Assembly: GCF_002159975.1 (NCBI RefSeq)
Contig: NZ_NFJR01000001.1
Coordinates: forward strand, 578,030-642,029
Source of the DNA: Barnesiella sp. An22
Lineage (GTDB): Bacteria > Bacteroidota > Bacteroidia > Bacteroidales > Barnesiellaceae
Direction of reading: 5' to 3'
DNA: 64,000 nt
Shown: positions 63,413 through 64,000 of the stretch, in pieces
Numbering within the stretch: position 1 is the first letter of the stretch
Layout of the letters: each line of letters begins with the position of its first letter
Notes under the pieces: model-generated
What the model was told of the DNA's origin: nothing
The model's database searches: none
The model's input: the letters and a program-made list of their open reading frames with translations, nothing else
Made by a program: the position numbers and the translations under genes

Positions 63413-63485
63413 GGCGGTTTAGTGTAGTGGCCTAGCACGCAACCCTCTCACGGTTGAGACTCGGGTTCGATTCCCGGAATCGCTA
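63413..63485 (+). tRNA. tRNA-Glu (anticodon CTC)
   Basis: A full cloverleaf: acceptor stem GGCGGTT with AATCGCT and a discriminator A, anticodon stem CAACC/GGTTG with loop CTCTCAC giving anticodon CTC (Glu), and T-arm GGGTTCGATTCCC. The CCA end is not encoded. Confidence 0.93.
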
Positions 63486-63500
63486 CAAAGCAAGAAATGA

Positions 63501-63537
63501 AACTCAGAAGTCTGACATTCAGATTTCTGAGTTTTTT
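63501..63537 (+). terminator. Terminator after tRNA-Glu
   Basis: AACTCAGAA pairs with TTCTGAGTT and inner TCTGA with TCAGA around CAT, then TTTT. Confidence 0.88.
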
Positions 63538-63573
63538 CTTTTTATCCTCCCGGGACAGAAACGGGACAAAATG

Positions 63574-63605
63574 ACGGATCAACGTAAAAACGGATCAACG
63601 TAAAA
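63574..63605 (+). repeat. Tandem 16-bp direct repeat
   Basis: Two exact copies of ACGGATCAACGTAAAA in tandem, just before the transposase ORF. They may belong to the left end of the insertion sequence. Confidence 0.75.
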
Positions 63606-63631
63606 ACCTGAGGAGTAAACCGTATAAAATC

Positions 63632-63640
63632 GTATCTTTG
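63632..63640 (+). promoter_or_regulatory. -7 box before the IS ORF
   Basis: TATCTTTG lies near 63632-63640, about 25 bases before the transposase ORF start. Confidence 0.55.
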
Positions 63641-63663
63641 CGAGCAATGAATCAGCAACAGAT

Positions 63664-64000
63664 ATGGAAAGTAACGGCTATCGTCTCCTTCTTCCCGAAG
63701 GGACATTGGATTATTTCATCATCTTGGATGTAAAGGAAAGCAGTACGGAAATAGTAATATATCTGGAAGAGAAAAATGAAGTTCCTGAAGAACATTCAAA
63801 AATGAAAGTGGAAAGCAAGGGATTTTATGATCCTGTAGTGGTTCAGGACTTTCCGGTTCGTGGCAAGAAACTTTTCCTGAATATCCGCCGTCGCAGATGG
63901 ATTGTGAAGGAAGAAGGCCGTTATGTAAGCCGCAACTGGAAGCTGATTGCAGAAGGGAGCCGTATGACGCAAGAATTTGCGTCTTTTTTAAAAGAACTAT
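63664..64000 (+). CDS. ISAon1-type transposase N-terminal protein (cut by the window end)
   Basis: An ORF from the ATG at 63664 running off the end (112 codons seen). It reads MESNGYRLLLPEGTLDYF... and has the pattern of the ISAon1-family transposase N-terminal region protein, a short first ORF found with a downstream transposase. The 16-bp tandem repeat and -7 box precede it. It lies close to the tRNA. I cannot see the other end, so completeness is unknown. Confidence 0.72.
   Translation, partial: MESNGYRLLLPEGTLDYFIILDVKESSTEIVIYLEEKNEVPEEHSKMKVESKGFYDPVVVQDFPVRGKKLFLNIRRRRWIVKEEGRYVSRNWKLIAEGSRMTQEFASFLKEL

Noticed and set aside
1..64000. CRISPR array
   Set aside because: No regularly spaced direct repeats of 25-40 bases were noticed.

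Overview
The window looks like a Bacteroidales chromosome. Recurrent promoters match the Bacteroidetes form (TTTG, about 20 bases, TAnnTTTG). There are type IX-secreted proteins with C-terminal sorting domains, a UpxY-type antiterminator, an ISAon1-type transposase fragment and a subtype-iii-like T6SS. Housekeeping genes at both ends are GC-rich, while the 7.9-41 kb block is clearly more AT-rich by eye, so that block is probably an acquired island. A Barnesiella-like host is possible, but I cannot prove the genus.

Layout: (1) 1-1004 holds a glutaredoxin-like protein and a YqiA-like esterase. (2) 1050-7818 holds a complete type I restriction-modification operon (hsdM, hsdS, hsdR) with a textbook promoter and a strong bidirectional terminator. 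(3) 7885-39369 is one ~31 kb minus-strand operon read from high to low coordinates: UpxY antiterminator; T6SS ClpV, sheath TssB/TssC, two Hcp, VgrG, a small unknown protein, PAAR-like tip, Tle1-like lipase, DUF2931 protein; then a ubiquitin-like protein, an E2 with HPN and Cys, two exported proteins, a membrane-bound JAMM peptidase, a vWA/RING-H2/multi-membrane/FHA fusion, a small exported protein and an E1/ThiF-like enzyme; then TssG, TssK, TssE, TssF, a peptidoglycan-binding membrane protein, a LysM glucosaminidase, a Ser/Thr kinase, a WG-like exported protein and a PP2C phosphatase. (4) 39403-39635 is a putative invertible promoter bounded by perfect 18-bp inverted repeats, followed by a tyrosine recombinase (39754-40953). 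(5) 41178-51238 holds four exported proteins (subtilisin-like protease, choice-of-anchor-J/FN3 adhesins) of the type IX pathway. (6) 52080-63292 is mostly housekeeping: alcohol dehydrogenase, AsmA-like, DUF486, YcxB-like, TPR/propeller protein, NfeD-like, flotillin FloA, superoxide dismutase, TrpB2. (7) tRNA-Glu(CTC), a terminator and a truncated ISAon1-type transposase ORF close the window.

The main result is that a full ubiquitin-like cascade (Ubl, E1, E2, RING-like E3 candidate, JAMM isopeptidase) and a phosphorylation cascade (kinase, phosphatase, FHA reader) are woven into a contractile secretion operon. I recognise no TssJ/L/M and no TssN-R membrane complex, so the novel envelope proteins may form the trans-envelope part. 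The operon seems to be phase-variable: the only recognisable promoter in the invertible segment points away from it, so the sequenced orientation is predicted to be OFF.
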